A DNA stretch of 64,000 bases from Psettodes erumei (Eukaryota > Chordata > Actinopteri > Pleuronectiformes > Psettodidae): assembly GCA_016785225.1 (NCBI GenBank), contig JAFBJZ010000670.1:682001-746000 (forward strand), read 5' to 3'. The notes beneath the pieces were generated by a model, which saw nothing but the letters and a program-made list of their open reading frames with translations, was not told the DNA's origin and did no database searches. The translations under genes were made by a program, and so were the position numbers. This document shows positions 62,093 to 64,000 of this stretch, piece by piece. The first letter of the stretch is position 1. Each line of letters begins with the position of its first letter.

Positions 62093-64000
62093 GTGAGTAC
62101 CCCTAACCCACGGCTGCAGCAGCTGGCGACATCATGCCGCCCGTCGCTGAATGATTTTATTATAGTCGTTTCCTGTTTCTAATAATGACAACGAAAATAA
62201 AAAAGTATAACTTAACACATGTGCAATGCACGAAGGCCCAGGGACACTCCACAATAGCGCCACATTTCACTGTTTTCCAAGTGATCGGATGGTATATGCT
62301 GAACTTTGCTACGCTGTCAACTTTTGGTGAAACCCCGTGAAAGACAACCTGTGGCCATTCACATTCACATACAAGCTACAGCCAGGTTGTTTGACTTTGG
62401 CACCGTGTTCATCTGAAGTGAACAGCGGAGGATGTTATTCATTCTCTCCCCTGATTCTGTGGGAAAGCTCGTGATTAGAAGCCCCAGGTTATTCTCAGAG
62501 GTACCAGTGAGGATGACAACAACCAGTCTTGTACAACAGTCATAGGTTTCCTTGTGGTTCATGTTTCTCAGATGCCCCCCCCCGACCCTTTCACAAGGTT
62601 ATGAAAGGCTGCAATATCATTGCAAAACCTTAAAAGCTGGTGTGGAGCGTCTTCTCTCGTGCACTTTTAAATAACCCCATCATTTCACGGCGAAACACTG
62701 CTCTGTGTGCAGAGAAGGGCTTGACGTGAGCCATGCAGAAATTTGAAACAAGAATAGCCGTGCACATATTATATCAGCAGATGACTTGAATCTTAAACCA
62801 ATGAAGACCATGGTCACACAGACTGCGTTTTGACAGTTAGTGAGTCGAGGGGGAGTTGGTTGCTATCAGTGAAGGAAAAAAAAAAAAAACAACACCAGGG
62901 CAGGGTCATATGATGCATGAGGGTGATCCTCTCCAGGCAGAAACTTAGAGTTGAGGAGTCTCTTGAACATCATGTGATGAGCAGCATTTAGAACAAGGGC
63001 ACTTGTATGTGTCACAGAGTACATGTGCGTAAATGTTGGGAGTGCGTGACATAGAGCAAAGGGATGCTCTGCTCTCGCCGATCATTTCGCGTGGCCTTTT
63101 ATTTCACAGGCGCGGCCTTATGTCTTTATCCATGGCGCCATAAATAACGCTCGAGTGTGCAAAGTCTGAGCAGGTATCTGCAAAATGAATGTCAGCTCCT
63201 TGTTGCTGGTAGAGCATAGGTGTGAAGAATGGCCGTCAGTTCCTCTGTAACATTAACCCGTCACTGGTAACCCATGTAACAAGACCCACGACTTTCTGGT
63301 GTTGTCGCTCAAGTTTTTCGGTGCTTTGGTAGTCGTGGAAATTGCGGCAATAACAGTTGAGCGGGGATGTGGGAGGCACTGCTGTTGGGAGGTTTGTCCA
63401 CATGCCATGCTTCACATCTTTATCAGCCTGATTGCTCTGGGTCCACCCTGATCCCCAGAGACAGGTGCAGACCAGGGGTCCGGAGGCCCACACCCGGTAG
63501 CGTAATTTTCCACGGAGCAGCCGGACGTGAAGGACAACATGGCAGCCCGTTTTGGTTTCGACGGAAAATGGAAAGAGAGTGTCGAGCGCTGGTTCAGGTG
63601 CGCGGGCTCTGTTTCCTCTGAACTTTCCAGGCTGGAGAAGACAAGCGGAGAGCCGCCGCTCTGGTACACAAAGCCAATCTCTGGCCCACAGGAAGAAGCA
63701 GGGCGGACAGACACTGTGAACTGCAGCAGGAAGTGAAGGAGCAAGGAAGGTCCAGCCCAGGCTCTGCACAGTTGGCCATCGCCTCTACCGCTCTATAAGC
63801 TAAACACAGCCTGCCAGGATGGCTTTAAGTCCTGGCCGTTGAGACGCTGTCGGTATCACACAGTCTGGATTTCCCGCGCGTTAGAGCATCTGGACACGCT
63901 GCAGCGCTGAGACTCCGCTCGGGCTATCAGCTGGCTTCCTCCAGCCGTTTACCATGTCTGTTATTCACAGGCTGGCAGGAAGGCTGTTTCACCGCTCCGG
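62093..64000 (+). other. Intron 1 of prkaca (continues beyond window)
   Basis: No second exon encoding the expected VKEFLAKAKEDF-type sequence is visible up to base 64000. The stretch contains an A run near 62878-62890 and GC-richer sequence after 63360. Open frames at 63236-63779 on both strands overlap one another and show no domain. Confidence 0.6.

Noticed and set aside
1..64000. CRISPR array, prophage, operon or integrated viral genes
   Set aside because: No regularly spaced repeats, no polymerase, capsid or transposase frames. All supported genes are ordinary spliced vertebrate genes.

Overview
The window looks like nuclear DNA from a ray-finned fish, most likely a percomorph teleost. 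The evidence is GT-AG introns, vertebrate gene families, many CA/TG and CT microsatellites, and dispersed elements whose sequence resembles repeats I know from percomorph genomes. No bacterial, viral, CRISPR, tRNA or rRNA feature was recognised. All exon models were read by eye from splice sites and reading phase, with no alignment or transcript data.

Left end (1-4875, minus strand): the 5' nine coding exons of a class B1 (secretin-type) GPCR of the glucagon/GLP-1 receptor subfamily. It runs from the signal peptide to mid TM5, and the remaining exons lie beyond base 1. Bases 4876-41881 are a roughly 37 kb gene desert. It holds microsatellites, a 25-bp-armed inverted repeat, at least three dispersed-repeat pieces (one with terminal inverted repeats), an AT-rich block and a homeodomain-motif-rich stretch that could be a conserved noncoding element.

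Right third (41882-64000, gene-dense): an intronless class A orphan-type GPCR (+); a six-exon TRIM35-like RING/B-box/coiled-coil/PRY-SPRY E3 ligase (-); a four-exon beta-tubulin of the TUBB4A type (+); crb3, a small Crumbs polarity protein (-); asf1b, an H3-H4 histone chaperone (+); and the first coding exon of prkaca, the cAMP-dependent protein kinase catalytic alpha subunit (+, continuing off the right end).

The order tubb4-crb3-asf1b-prkaca recalls two human 19p13 blocks (TUBB4A/CRB3 and ASF1B/PRKACA) and supports the gene names. The genes have unrelated roles (hormone receptor, orphan receptor, ubiquitin ligase, cytoskeleton, epithelial polarity, chromatin assembly, kinase), so this is ordinary vertebrate synteny, not an operon-like system. 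I did not find a clearly new biological system. The most useful leads are the orphan GPCR without the canonical TM3-ECL2 cysteines, a reading-phase conflict in crb3, a TG-repeat splice acceptor in the class B GPCR, and an abutting X-box/CRE upstream of the tubulin gene.
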